A stretch of 64,000 nucleotides of DNA, taken from assembly GCA_936432065.2 (NCBI GenBank), contig OW386293.2, forward strand, positions 40,953,923 through 41,017,922. Reading direction: 5' to 3'. Both the position numbers and the translations under genes were made by a program. Positions 46,316 through 57,945 of this stretch are shown here, piece by piece. Every line of letters begins with the position of its first letter. Position 1 is the stretch's first letter. The notes under the pieces were generated by a model that was not told the DNA's origin, searched no databases, and was given only the letters and a program-made list of their open reading frames with translations. This stretch comes from Rutpela maculata (Eukaryota; Arthropoda; Insecta; Coleoptera; Cerambycidae).

Positions 46316-46975
46316 AAATAGTCAAAAAATTAATTAAGATATTTTCAGATTGAAAGAAGTTTATAGTAAGTTTTACACCCCAGCTCGAATTTCACCACGT
46401 GCTTTGTCCGTCACCTGATTTTTTTTATTCTCTTCGTATATTATAAGAATAAAACCTTATTGAAATTCATCATCGTCAGCCTTGTAGTTTAATTGTTGCT
46501 ATTATTTAACAATACTTGCAATCTGTTTCATTTTGCCGAACCTCTTCTCTGCCTAAGGGAATTCTTTACTTGCCGAAGTTTAATGGACAACGGACCGACT
46601 GCTTCACATTCCCTCCGTCATGTAATCTTCGCCTTAAATTGCATAACTTCTACGTATACGCTGATATACAAGCCGCTAGAAGATGAGATGTGTTTCTGTG
46701 TTTCCTCGGGCGGCCACCCATTCTTTTTTTTTGGCATTGGGGCGATTGACCCACAGCCAGATGCTAAAATGTTACCTATATTATATCTAATTCTAACCTA
46801 CTCGACAAGGTAAAATCATAACACAAAAAGATATAGACATGAGCACACATTTCTCGCCCGAGGGGCATTTTTTTTTGTTACACAGATATAGTAGACCACG
46901 GGTAGCTAGAGTCGCTAACTCAGAGCTCTTTATCCAGCTTTGTCTTTTATATCAGACTCCATAGCCTTGATGAGA
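46316..46975. other. no gene recognised
   Basis: Intergenic. A 106-residue plus frame at 46493-46813 shows no motif that I can place. Confidence 0.4.
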
Positions 46976-46979
46976 GCTC

Positions 46980-47885
46980 CTTGGTATAGTTGTAGATTGT
47001 TTAAGGGGTCGCTTGGCCCTGGGTTGGCCTTTCTTCACCTCGACCTAAGAGGTCTGGTATAGTTATCTACCCTTGGTTTACCTTCGCCAAATAGTTGGAA
47101 CCTCAGTCTGGCTAGGCCTTCGCAATGGCACAACACATGTACTGAGGTTTCCTTTTTCGTTTCCCAGCTCCGACTCCCCGTTCTGTCTTGGTGCCGACCG
47201 TAAACCAGATCGTTTGCGCCGATATTGGAGGACCGTTTTTCCAGTCCTCTCTATCTGGTATTTTCATTTGAAAATTTTTAGGAAGTTATACTTTGGGACC
47301 ATAGTGTCCTTGGGTATTCCCAAAATGAGATATACTTTCAGCTCTGAGTATAACTTTTGATGCTCTGTTCCGTGTTGCCTTATGGGTGTTGTGCCTTGCA
47401 TTAGCCTATGTGCATTAGCCTATGTACCACTGAGCGAGCTTCCCCTTGGATAAATGCGTAGTGGTGTCAGGTCTAAAAAGGACTTCCAATGCAGCCGTGG
47501 GAGCAGTTTTTATGGCTTCAGTGGCGCACAGGCAAGCAAGTCTTTGTACGCCACTTAATAGCCTCATTGCTCCAAGCTGCAGTGTCTCGGTCCATCATAC
47601 CACCTTGGTCCACCATAGGTTATCATGGGTCTTACAACCCTAGTGTATAATCGGGATTTAACACCAAGTTTTTTTCCATACATCTGCCTGTACCTTCTCA
47701 GGGCAATGGTTGCTTTCTGTATGACTTTTTAGATGTAGGAATTCCATATCAGCTTTTGATTGAAGAAGACTCCTAGGTATTTAATCTCGATGGCAAATGG
47801 AATTTCCACTCCATTGAGCCTCAGGGGTTTTAGGCATCCGAAGGCTCTTTTCCGTGTATCGCTAGCACAAATGTAAAAAGAAAAT
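46980..47885 (-). pseudogene. I/LOA-like LINE 3' half: RT thumb, RNase H, 3' UTR
   Basis: Minus strand. From 47850 leftwards: LRLNGVEIPFAIEIKYLGVF, the conserved connection after the RT catalytic core, then YRQMYGKKLGVKSRL and a RPMITYGGPRWYD-like box (47600-47720). Near 47150-47215 a KTERGVGAG stretch marks the start of RNase H. The tail 46985-47060 equals the 3' UTR of the copy at 21270-21345 inverted. Many frameshifts. Shares architecture with 35830-37560 and may be of the same or a sister family. Confidence 0.68.
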
Positions 47886-50325
47886 TTGAAGCATAATAAA
47901 ATGTTCTAAATAAATAGTTTTTAATGTTTATACAGTCTGCTCTACCTATGTCATTCAAGGACTATTGTACAAGTCAAGATTTAAACATACATGGTCTCTG
48001 ATATAAGTTACGCACTCGTCTGTCTCGCGCAACTTTTTCTTTACGTCACATCCATACCACTGCAACTTCACTTTGTTGACACTAGCGATATAAGAGAGGT
48101 TTTGATGTCACACAGTATGCGAGGTTTCAAAGGAATCAACAAATCGTGTATGTTTGGACCATTGCCCAGATTATCTCATATTTTTGTTAATTATGTAGAA
48201 GGTAGATAAGTGGTCACTGAAAAGGTTGATATTTTTTTTAATAATTAGCCCCCTCATCAAAAGTTTTACTGTTAAGGAAGCTTTCAAATAGGTTTCGATT
48301 AATTTGTTTTATCGGCTGATAGAAAAATCTTGAGAAATACACAAGCTGTGAAGAGTAAAGTGACGGTTTAGAAAGAACACCTAAAATGACTTATTGAAAA
48401 TTACATCCAGTGTACAGGATGTCCGGGTGTAAAGGCTACAAACTTCTTGCAACAAAGCAAGGCAAGCAAAAATATGAAAAAGCTCATATAAACATGTGTC
48501 CGCCAATGCTTCCTAAGGGAGGAGTCCCAGAGTAGGTTTTTATCTAATACTTCAAAGACCGTTTGTGCTAAGTGATGAGAGTTGGTGCGTTATTAAGTAT
48601 CAGTGAGAGCTATTATTTCATGGCCAAATTGAAATGTATCCAGGAGTATAGGGAAGGGGGGCGCCCCCTCCCTTATAATGCAAAATGTTCTTATTTCGTT
48701 TTTGCTTTTTAAATTTTAGTAGCGGGATATGGTACCCTAATTAAATATACACAAAAAAGGTCCTGTTTGTTAAATGCCGTAAAACCAACTGTTTTGTATA
48801 AAAACTGGTTCAAAATAGTTGTTGCCGGATCATTTTGTGTTTGATTTTAATTAATAATCAAAATTCTAGCATTAATTTAAAATCAGTTGTCATGATATGA
48901 CAATAGAAATAATTCAAGTGCACAAAAAGCGTCTTAATTCTGAGATATTTTCAAAAATGAGGTATTTTAAAAAATGAAGAATTTATTGAAATTCATTTTA
49001 AACCAGTTTTTATAAAAAAAAAAGTTGGTCTTAGGGTGTTTAATATAGAGGGCCTTTTCTATATAAAATGATCAACCAATTTCCGGTATCAAAATTTAAA
49101 AAACAAAAACGAAACATTTTTTTTTCAGGCTTCATCTTCGAAGGACCCTATCTCCCTTAGAAAGCAATTGCGAACATTTGTTTATATGAACTATTTTTTT
49201 GCATATAGAATCTATACCAAAAGTTTGTAACCGATATTTCAGTACACTCTGTATAACAAGAATCAACAAAATTTTGAATAGGGAACAATTTACCAGAAAA
49301 TTCATTCGCGCTACGCGCACGTTCATTTCCCTAACCTTTACTCTCGAAAATTTCAAATGGCAAAGGAAGTTGACTGGTACTGAAATTTTGTCAATTAATT
49401 TTCGGGATATGCTTGATTTGTCTAAGCCACCTTACTAAATTGTTTTTCTTCATTTGTTGTACATAATTACCATCACGTAACTCCAATTATAAAATTATCT
49501 TGAGAACCTTCAAACTAATTACAAAATTAACAAACAGACCGACAAAAAAGGCGCCACCAGAGTATGACATAGTAATTTCGAGAAGAAAAAAGCTAAAACA
49601 AATTTCCATACAGGTATATTATTACAAGGACTTCAGGTATTCATGTGATTTATGTTAGGTAACTTGTAATATCAGATTTCATTCATACGCGGTTCGAAGA
49701 CCATTGCACCTTGCTTTTTATTATGTAAATGAAGTAAAATGAAAAAAGATATCTCGGCTATCAAGTCTAAAGAGCATTGTGTAAGCGGAACTCAAAGAGA
49801 AATGTACCACTTAGCTATCTGTCACTGTATTTATGGTAAGTTATATCATAACTAGTGAAAATAGTTTCAAGATTTAGGTGGCCATCATTTACCTTTTCTT
49901 CTTTCCTTTTTTGGATTTTTCACAACATATATACATCCAGATCATATTGAGTCACGTTAATGTTGGGAAAAATTGATGAAATATATAAATCTATAATTTA
50001 TTTTAATCCAAATTGACAAATCTTTTTTTAACATTTATTCAGATTTTAACGAAATAAATGCACCTGATTTCACAAGGAAATCGTTTTGTGCCTTATCATT
50101 GTACTAAAAAATATTTATATATGAGATTAATTATATATAATAATTAACAGATAACAGACTAATAATTTGTCTAACACTAATCTAAAATTACCCTAAAATT
50201 ATGAATTTAATTAAAAACATGGCAGGTTATTCCCAATTATGAGAATATTTGCTCAAATAGATTTAAGTTATTTATAACAAATATTGACAACTTTTAACAA
50301 AACAGGTTATAATTGTATATTGTCT
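47886..50325. other. no gene recognised; possible MITE ends
   Basis: AT-rich. TGTACAGGATGTCCGG (48414) and GTACACTCTGTATA (about 49240-49255) could be the ends of a degenerate mariner-type MITE. Small frames only. Confidence 0.35.
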
Positions 50326-50329
50326 TTAA

Positions 50330-51240
50330 GTTTTCAGGAATAATATTATAAATATTTGGACCTATAAAGCTAATAGATTTCTTGTATAGGCTGGAGTTTG
50401 GTCGAGAAAGAAAGAGCATTGCGTTCATTTTGCCTTGTATTGTATATATGGTTTGTTGGTACTCTTAGCTCCCTATTTTTGTAGATATATTTCGTTACAT
50501 TAAATACATATATATACAGTCCATTTATATCAAGGACCTTACCGTTTAGAAAAACAGATTCTGTAGAACATCTTCGATTATTCCAGAGTATTACTTTAAG
50601 TATGCATTTTTGGGTAGCGTTATTCAATTGACTGTTATATGTCCCACCCCATATTATGATGCCATACGTAAGTCCTTATTCCACTAACAATTTATATGTT
50701 ATTTTTAAGATATTAATTGGAAGAATATTGCGGAAACGTGTAGACAGGTTTTCTTAATTTCGTGTTAAGATATTCGGTATCATCATTCCATCTCATTGTC
50801 CCATTTATTATCAGATCCAGGTATTTAATGTTTGTGGTGTTCTCAATTACATTTTGACATGTACAGTTTACTAAGTTATATTTTGTGTGAAATTTTCAAT
50901 TATTAATTTTCGGTTGTAGCCTATTGCTAAATGTGATAAACTTTGTTTTTCTGTGATTAAGACTTAATAGATTGTTGTCCAACCAACATTTAATTTTATA
51001 TACTCCCCTTTCACTGTTTTGGTGACCTCAGACCCATCTGTACCATGAAATGTTAGAGTAGTGTCATCGGCATACGCGATAATGTCCCCGCCTATATCTA
51101 ATTCTAGCAAATCATTTACGTAAAGGAGGAACAATTACGGACCTAAAACTGTTCCTTGTGGAACACCGTAGGGTTTCCTTTGTGGGTCTACTTCTGTTTA
51201 TTTGTCGTTTTCTATATACATTTCTTATTGTATTTTTTCC
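50330..51240 (-). pseudogene. jockey/CR1-like LINE ORF2: RT C-terminal half
   Basis: Minus strand. About 51075-51165 encodes GVPQGTVLGP, then a stop, LFLLYVNDLLEL and DIIAYADDTTLT: RT blocks B and C with an intact YADD. The open frame 50627-50370 supplies the C-terminal end (NATQKCILKVILWNNRR, VTKYIYKNRELRVP, IYNTRQ). Similar in type to 33714-34960. Frames between are broken. Confidence 0.72.
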
Positions 51241-51289
51241 CGTAGATTTAGGATATCAACTTTAAATGTTATGTATTTGTAAATGTTAT

Positions 51290-51335
51290 ACGAGATGAAT
51301 AAACATTATTATTATTATTATATATAAAACCAAAT
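51290..51335 (+). repeat. LINE-like 3' tail in plus orientation
   Basis: GAGATGAATAAACATTATTA followed by further ATT repeats, an AATAAA-type signal and short-repeat tail as in jockey/CR1 LINE 3' ends, but in plus orientation, opposite to the LINE next to it. Confidence 0.35.
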
Positions 51336-51392
51336 TGGTTTGGTGACATTATTTTATTAAACAATGAGTGTCTCTGTAGTCGAGAGACCATG

Positions 51393-51426
51393 TGTGGCGA
51401 TCAGTTCACTTACTAGTAAATACCAG
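51393..51426 (+). repeat. 34-bp direct repeat, left
   Basis: TGTGGCGATCAGTTCACTTA onward, identical to 52149-52182. Both begin where a gypsy 3' LTR would start. Confidence 0.85.
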
Positions 51427-51437
51427 ATAGAGTTTGT

Positions 51438-52121
51438 CGATTCGGTGTCCCTGTCACAGTGACAACCGACCAAGGCGTTCAATTTGAATCAAAACTGTTC
51501 AAAGAATTTTCAAAATTTTTGGGATTTCATAGAATTCGTACGACGCCATATCACCCTTCCTCGAATGGAATGATTGAAATGTTTAATAAATCTCTTAAAA
51601 CTGCTCTGAGAGCTAGGACTTCTACACCACATTGGGTAGATGAACTTCCTATCATACTATTAGCTCTCAGAACTATCCCTAAAGACGATTTGCAATGTTC
51701 TTCCGCAGAACTCGTTTTTGGTCAAACATTACGAATACCTGCTGAATTTTTTATTAAATCATATACTTGTCCGGATATTCCTTATTTTATTGCTAAATTA
51801 CGTTCTTGATTTAATAATTTAACGTTCATTCCACCAGTTCACCACGTTAATTACAAATCATTTGTCAGCCCAGACATCTCGAATTGTAGTTTTGTTTTCG
51901 TTCGGAAAGAACGTTTTAAAAAATATTTTACTCAGCTGTACGATGGACCTTTTAAAGTGTTGTCCCGTACAGCTAAATTGGTTACTTTTGTTAAAGGAAC
52001 TAAAACCGTCACGGTAAACATTGACAGGATTAAACCAGCATATTTATTATCTGACAAATGTGATGTCACTCCACCTTTAATTAAGAAAATTCGTTTTGCT
52101 ATTGACGAATTGAATGACTGA
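51438..52121 (+). pseudogene. gypsy integrase, C-terminal half
   Basis: Reads RFGVPVTVTTDQGVQF (second catalytic Asp), TTPYHPSSNGMIEMFNKSLK (catalytic Glu), ELVFGQTLRIPAEF, then one in-frame TGA at 51807-51809. In the same frame it continues to the GPY/F-like module YDGPFKVLSRTAKLVTF...VNIDRIKP and a natural stop at 52119-52121. The first ~150 residues of integrase and everything upstream are missing. Likely an Mdg3-like gypsy lineage, perhaps related to the copy at 42452, which lacks exactly this domain. Confidence 0.82.
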
Positions 52122-52133
52122 CTGATCTTTTTC

Positions 52134-52182
52134 TTAGCGGGGAAGTAATGTGGCGATCAGTTCACTTACTAGTAAATACCAG
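52134..52182 (+). repeat. gypsy polypurine tract and start of 3' LTR
   Basis: TTAGCGGGGAAGTAA is a polypurine tract, followed at 52149 by TGTGGCGATCAG, the LTR start. The first 34 bp are identical to 51393-51426 and then the sequences part, so the LTRs seem cut to the same short length. Confidence 0.65.
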
Positions 52183-53119
52183 ATTCTAGGACTTCAAGTA
52201 TCCAAGGATAATCAAAAAACAAAAAAGAAAAAACAATTTTGAAATTAAAAAATAATAATATGTATTATACAAAAATGTTAAACTGAAACTTTATTTATTC
52301 TTCGAATATATACATTATTTAACATGAATTCGAAATTATTATTATAGATATATCATTTTACTAATCCTAATATCTATACCATGCATTTTTCATATATTTT
52401 GGCTATGTTATTAACTACTGATATTGGCCTATAAAATCAATTATAATGTTTTGCCGCTTGGAAATTATATATGCATAGTGGCTAATTCTCAGAAGTAAAA
52501 GAGTTCCCAACGCGCTGCTTCACCTTTAAAAAAACCACCTCTAACATGCCCTCTTGCGATTTTTCGCATTTTTTATGGGAAAAAGTTGGTCTCCCAGAAA
52601 ACTTTACACTCATTGATAATATTCTACAAGAAAATTACTACAAATAAAGTTCTATGCATATTTCCGACAAGCACAACGATTTTCGAGAAATAAGTAATCA
52701 AACTAGGGCACCGATCAGCATGTGCTTCACATGTTCTAAATATAGAGGGTTTTTCACGACAAACTCCAAGGGATGATTGCTCTCGTAAAAAAGCAAAAAA
52801 AAAACAAGAATGACATAATAATAGTAATAACATTTATTTACATCAATTTACATGGTACAGATATATAAATTAATTAAATAACAGTGTAAATAAATATTGA
52901 GAACAGTGGCACACTATAATTGTTACTAAAAGTAGGTGTCCGAGACTTTCTTAAGTTTTCGAAAAACTTAACTGTAGGTCTCGAATTCCTAGGAAGTAAT
53001 ATGTTTTCAACACTATTGCTATATTAAACGTAATAAAATACTAAAATAACAGGTTTACCTAAAAAGCTTATTAAGCGCTCTACGATGCTCAATTGCTCAC
53101 CGATGATTTTTGTACTTTT
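52183..53119. other. no gene recognised
   Basis: AT-rich. The stretch 52815-52920 (AATAATAGTAATAACATTTA onward) looks like a LINE 3' tail on the minus strand. Nothing else assignable. Confidence 0.4.
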
Positions 53120-54678
53120 TAGGCCAGTAGGCTTAACATCCAAATCGGAAATAATTGCTACAAAAGGTTTTATTGTTTTAATGGCTTCATTTGTTGCCTA
53201 ATATAACTATCCTAGGTTTTCCCCTCAGCGGAGTTGTGCTTAAGTGGTGAGGGGTAAAAATGTACCCCCAAAAGGTAAAGGACTCACAATATCGAAACCA
53301 TAGTCCATTAAATTCTGCATTGAACGAGACCGGACGCATATTTTTTGGACCACCCGTTCCCATACTAGTGCTCATCAAATTTGGATAAATTTGACATATT
53401 TATGAAAAATGTGTTATTTACACTATACTAAACATAGTACTATAACACTTCATTGTACTAGTCTTGCACTTAGTAAATATATAAAATATTAAAATTGTAG
53501 AATATATGAAAAGATAATATTAAAAAATGGTTTTACATAAAATATTATCAGATCCATTCAACTGATATAAAGATGGAGGCAGGATAAGATACACAATTCT
53601 TGAAATCAATTAGTGATGATCATATTTCATAACAAAAATTGTTAAAAATCGTAGGCCAGCTTCGGCAATAGTTTCAGCTTGAGTGTCATGCTCGAGGATC
53701 GGTTTGATTTCTTCGAGAAGACATTGATTTTCGACCAACAGCTTGACCACCTTCTTCTTACCCTGTCTGAAGAGTGCTGAAGTTGTATCACATCCACTTA
53801 AGGCGTGGGGAAATATGAGTGGCCTTCTGACGTTGTCTGCCAGTTTGAAGCTGTTGGGACCAAATACTTTTAATAGGGTCGTTCCTCTTCCAGGTTTTGA
53901 AAAATATATGTTTGCTGATGGCGTGGCTAGGGCATTGCGCATGATGAGGAGATCTGTATCTTCACCAACTACCACAACCTTCTCATGCGCCTGTGATACC
54001 TCAAGGGCCGTGGCAACAATCAGGTGGTCTTCGTCTTCATTAGCTAGCTAAGCAAGCTAATAAGACGTGCTTTATTTCTGTCGTTGGAAAGGAATTACTC
54101 GGTAAAGATGACCTCAGAGTAGTGTGTCTTTTGCTTCGATTTCAAGGATTGTGTATCTTATCCTGCCTCCATCTTTATATCAGTTGAATGGATCTCATAA
54201 TATTCTATATGAAACCATTTTTTAATATTACCTTTTTATGTATTCTACAATTTTAATCTTTTACATATTTACTAAATACAAGACTAGTACAATGGAGTGT
54301 TATAGTACTATGTTTAATATAGTGTAAATAACACATTTTTCATTATCCAACCTTGATAAGCACTAGTATGGGAACAGGCGGTCCAAAAAATATGCGTCTG
54401 GTCTCATTCAATGCAGAATTTAATGCCCTACAACTTTTAATAGGACTATATTTTCGATATTGTGAGTCCTTTACGAGATATAACCGTATAACCGTAAAAC
54501 CGCGGAAATACCCCTTTTGGGGGTACACTTTTACCCCTCTCCACTTGAGTACAATTCCGCCGGGGGGAGGACCTAGGATAGTCATATTAGGCAACAAATG
54601 AAGCCATTAAAACAATAAAACCTTTTGTAGCAATTATTTCCGATTCGTCTAATTTTTTAGTTTTACACTGCTGGCCTA
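53120..54678. mobile_element. foldback structure with ~500-bp arms around a gene fragment
   Basis: The left arm (53120-53612) and right arm (54130-54678) are complementary at about 85-90%, including ATTGCTACAAAAGGTTTTAT, TAATATAACTATCCTAGG-like and GGAGGCAGGATAAGATACAC words. Both arms read inwards as SEIIATKGFIVLMASFVA and a stop, so a gene end was duplicated in inverted form. The unique centre is the nuclease-like fragment at 53610-54125. Confidence 0.75.
53610..54125 (-). pseudogene. FEN1/PIN-like nuclease-domain fragment of the repeat family
   Basis: Minus strand. Upstream of the open frame the sequence reads SNDRNKARLISLLS, a stop, then EDEDHLIVATALEVSQAHEK. The frame (53975-53610) follows with VVVGEDTDLLIM (residues 2-12) and PHALSGCDTTSALFRQGKKK (56-75). 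In FEN1/XPG nucleases, acidic residues come in the same order: an E-rich helix (EAEA), TEDxD and GCDY. Here E/D-rich helix, EDTDLL and GCDTTSA line up, so I infer a PIN-like metal-dependent nuclease fold. No stop within 121 residues. The Cys-rich tail is absent here and is found in the copies at 31 and 59 kb. Confidence 0.62.
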
Positions 54679-55200
54679 TTTTACTCGTGAATGATACGAT
54701 GTGCGAAAAAAACTGAAGTTGGACATTCAAATCAACAAAACCAAAAATCTGTTTGGTTGCAAATAACTTTTTCCTGTAAGATTCTTTCACCACAACTCGC
54801 CCTAACCCCGAAACCACTGGTTAGTTTTTGTTAAAACTGTTCGTATACGTAGCCACTATGAAAACACTTTTTCTTGCCAAGTCGGTATTTTCATCCATCA
54901 CTGAATAATTATTTAAAAAGCTTGTTTTAAGTTATGCTTACGGCGCGCGGCGTGTATAATAGAGTGAGCCGAAAAAACACTTTTTTAATTTTTCTATCGC
55001 TATATCACGAAAAAGTCGCCTATCGCCTAGCTAAGCAAAACGAAAAAAAATCATATAAAAAATATCAAAAACACATTTTTTTTGTAAAAATGACAATATT
55101 TCGTAATTTTTACTAATTTTTCTTTTTCATTTTCAGTAAACAAAGGGTGAATATATTTATCATTTCTAATTTTGTTATTCAAAAGGGTGCACTTTAAAGT
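54679..55200. other. no gene recognised
   Basis: Includes a 76-residue minus frame (54587-54817) that overlaps the right arm and repeats its SEIIATKGF end. Otherwise AT-rich. Confidence 0.4.
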
Positions 55201-55209
55201 CAAATTTTT

Positions 55210-55625
55210 GGAAAACTTCTAGCGTAATAAATCTTGATAGGAGGGTCGGCCTAATGAAGCTGTCTCTTTCGTCAGCGCCACACACTTTTTTGGATGTTTG
55301 ACACACCGTTCTATAGCCTGGGTGTGACAAAGCAAGGTTCGGAAATCCGATTGCAGCAGCCGCATGTCCTCATCCGTGATGTTCCTTAATATTGGAGGAG
55401 GAGAGATACTGCAAATCATTTTGACGTAGTCTGTTGCTTCGAAGTTGAGTTCTGGCCTGGTGATATTTCGAATAGTCTTTCTTTTGGAAAGTGATCAAGC
55501 TTTCAACACTCGGCGCAGCCGATATATCTTCTTTCATCCACAATCATTGCAAGGATCAAATTTTCGGGGTGAGCAAAGAAAGCATTTCGCTCAATTTCTG
55601 GGCTGATGACAGTAAATTTTGAGTT
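55210..55625 (-). pseudogene. fragment of the CHTQAVER multicopy protein family
   Basis: Minus strand, two frames. First (about 55625-55500): FTVISPEIERNAFFAHPENL then AMIVDERRYI. Second (55419-55219, extending upstream through RNITRPELNFEATDYV): PPILRNITDEDMRLLQ and LLCHTQAIERCVKH. Many arthropod genomes contain repeated proteins with this HPEN...MIVDERRH...EPPIL...CHTQAVERC order. I know of no established function. It lies 530 bp from the foldback gene fragment, same strand, and may have travelled with it. One frameshift or more. Confidence 0.6.
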
Positions 55626-56545
55626 AGTTACCTTGATGTTCTGATGGCTTCAAAAACTATTTTTGGACTATTTGGGAAATTTTTGCTGCTTTTAATTTTG
55701 AACCAGAGAGTCATGTTACATTTCAAAATAAAATGTATCAACTGTCTAAATTTATCAGTGGGTTTTTATAAGCTCAAGAATGAGAACTCTGTTTGCTGTC
55801 GTCAACCATCTTGAGTGTGAAAGTGGACCAGAATCACGAGCTGCAAAATCTTCTAAAATTCTACTTGACTTTATGGCAGCAGAGACATCAAGTAGGTATA
55901 ATCCTTGCTCAGCACTTTTCTGTCAGCTTAACAAGGGAATTCGTTGTAACATTAGAATCTTAGAATCAAGCACCCTAAGGGGCCATCCTCTTTAACGACA
56001 ATCCCTCTATCCTCATAACCCTGAGGATTCAATGGAAAAATAGGCTTTCGATTGGGAAATCAATTACTTTGTGCCCTAAGAACCTTGTTACCTTATTATA
56101 GCGCTCCAGCAGAAAACCATTCTACTATATAACCCAGTAACCCTGTAGACCCATAGAAGAATATGAAGAATCTAAACAGAGGAATTCATGAGATTGTGTT
56201 CTCGAAATCTTGAAATCGAGTAGCCCGTGATCCTTTAGCTCTTGAACAGTCTAACTTTTAGCCGTGAAACCCCGTGATTCTAGGTTATTAATTAAAAACA
56301 AATTAGGAAATCTTAATTAGAGATTCAATGACAATGTAGGTAGATGATTTCTGTTTAGGTGACTTCATTTTCATCTCTTGCTTTTGCGAACTCTTTTATC
56401 TTCGAACGAAATGTCATCAATCGATCGTGAAGTTCTGACATTAATATTACCGCTCAGCATCCAACCATTAAGTCATCCACAGGCTTAAAGAAGTGACATT
56501 GAAGAGTCCAGTATAGTGCAGACAACAGTGACTTTGGTGATGGCA
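55626..56545. other. no gene recognised
   Basis: A 71-residue plus frame (55780-55995) is not recognisable. Rest intergenic. Confidence 0.4.
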
Positions 56546-56553
56546 GTGATGAC

Positions 56554-56639
56554 CAGGCATGTAGCCAGAAAAAAATTGTAGGATGTGCTCAAATGTTCCC
56601 AATGGGGTACCTCCTGTCACTCCCCTAATTGCACGCCTG
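56554..56639. mobile_element. 86-bp hAT-type MITE
   Basis: Starts CAGGCATGTAGCCAG, ends ATTGCACGCCTG, and is flanked by a perfect 8-bp duplication GTGATGAC (56546-56553, 56640-56647). A related end (CAGGCGCGCAGCC) is at 22468-22480. Among the shortest complete TIR elements one meets. Confidence 0.85.
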
Positions 56640-57144
56640 GTGATGACTGAATACACTGTTTACTTATTTTGCAATTAAAAATACATTCTATTAATTAAAT
56701 CATTTTTTGCTTGCTTATAATTACAATTGACAATATATTTATAGAATTTCGTACACAGCAAAAATATTGTGTGACAAATAATAAACATAGATTCCGAAAA
56801 TCTACATTTACATTTACATTACATTTTATTGTGAATTAATAATAGTTATTTATTAGGCTAGTGAGTTATGTTACATATAAGTCACACAAGAAAAGTTTAG
56901 CCCGTGAGCCCGAAGGGCGAGTGGGTTAATTTTCTTAATAATAATAAAATTATTAAAATGTCATGTAATCGATTTTTTGTCAGTTGTCAATGTCAAAGTC
57001 AACAGTGTTTCTCTAAAAATATAAAATTCAAGTAGCTTATTGCTAAGTAGATTCTGAATGGATGTGCCGAGAAAGCTGTAGTTGTTATCCATTTTGTTTG
57101 TAACCAGGGGTTTGTTTAATAAACATTGTGTAATTAGCATCAAA

Positions 57145-57736
57145 ATGGAAAATTGTGAAAGATATAATATGGAAATTCCGACCGATATTTCGCAAGAAGC
57201 CAAAAAAGCTACAGCCAATTCAGTTCCATAAAAATCCAAAGTAACCTATTTTAAAGAATATCTATTTGAAAATTGGATGAAAAAAAGAGGAGTTAGTGCT
57301 GTAAACGAAGAAGTGCTTCTCGCTTACTTTCTACATTTGAGTAAAAAAATTGCACCTTCTTCTATGTGGACTAAATATTCTATGTTAAAGGCGACTTTAA
57401 AAGTATACAGGAATTTTTACAAAACGAGACATGGAAAACTTGTGGCATACTTAAAAAGCCGATCAAGAAATTTCAAACCCAAAAATGCCAAAATTTTGGA
57501 AAGAGCAATATTTGATGGATGCCCATGACGATGAGCATCTTATGTCAAAGGTAAGTGTTTATTATGATGTTCTTGCTTTTATGTATTTAATTGTTTGGGT
57601 TTTTTAGGTTGCATTGATATTGGGAGTTTGCGGTGCCTGCCGTTGCGGTGAACTGACCTACTTAAAGGTCGAAGATATAAAAGATAAAGAACAATATCTA
57701 TATATATCCATACCAGATAAAATAAATAAGTGTTAG
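57145..57736 (+). pseudogene. Crypton tyrosine recombinase, N-terminal half
   Basis: ATG at 57145. An in-frame TAA at 57229-57231 interrupts an otherwise open frame, which resumes with KSKVTYFKEYLFENWMKKRG and VNEEVLLAYFLHLS, the N-terminal SAM-like DNA-binding part. It continues through SMWTKYSMLKATLKVYRNF. A frameshift near 57490 precedes QYLMDAHDDEHLMS and the donor GTAAGT. Exon 2 has ALILGVCGACRCGELTYLKV, with the first catalytic Arg in CRCGEL, then VEDIKD and IPDK, and ends at a chance stop (57734-57736). The second Arg, His/Trp box and Tyr are deleted. Confidence 0.8.
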
Positions 57737-57945
57737 TGTATGGATTCTTTGTTTTGTTAATAATAAAAACAATAAATAAATTGCTTGGACTTTTTTTATA
57801 TTAGTGACTAAATCACTTCACCTCACTAGTGATTTAAAGTATACTTAAGCTCACTACTTTATCTCACTAGTGAGTTTATACCACTTTATACCTTCAAAAT
57901 CTCATCAATAAACATCACTTTATATGAAAGTGTTGGATAAAACCT
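57145..57945 (+). mobile_element. Crypton copy 2, internally deleted
   Basis: Exon 1, a 57-bp intron (57551-57607), the start of exon 2, then a direct jump at about 57728 (word AAATAAATAAG) to the 3' flank that is also found inverted at 8345-8570. The deletion removed the catalytic C-terminal half. Together with copy 1 the two cover one whole gene. Confidence 0.78.

Noticed and set aside
49132..49438. Overlapping frames of 74 and 79 residues on both strands
   Set aside because: Mutual shadows without family resemblance.
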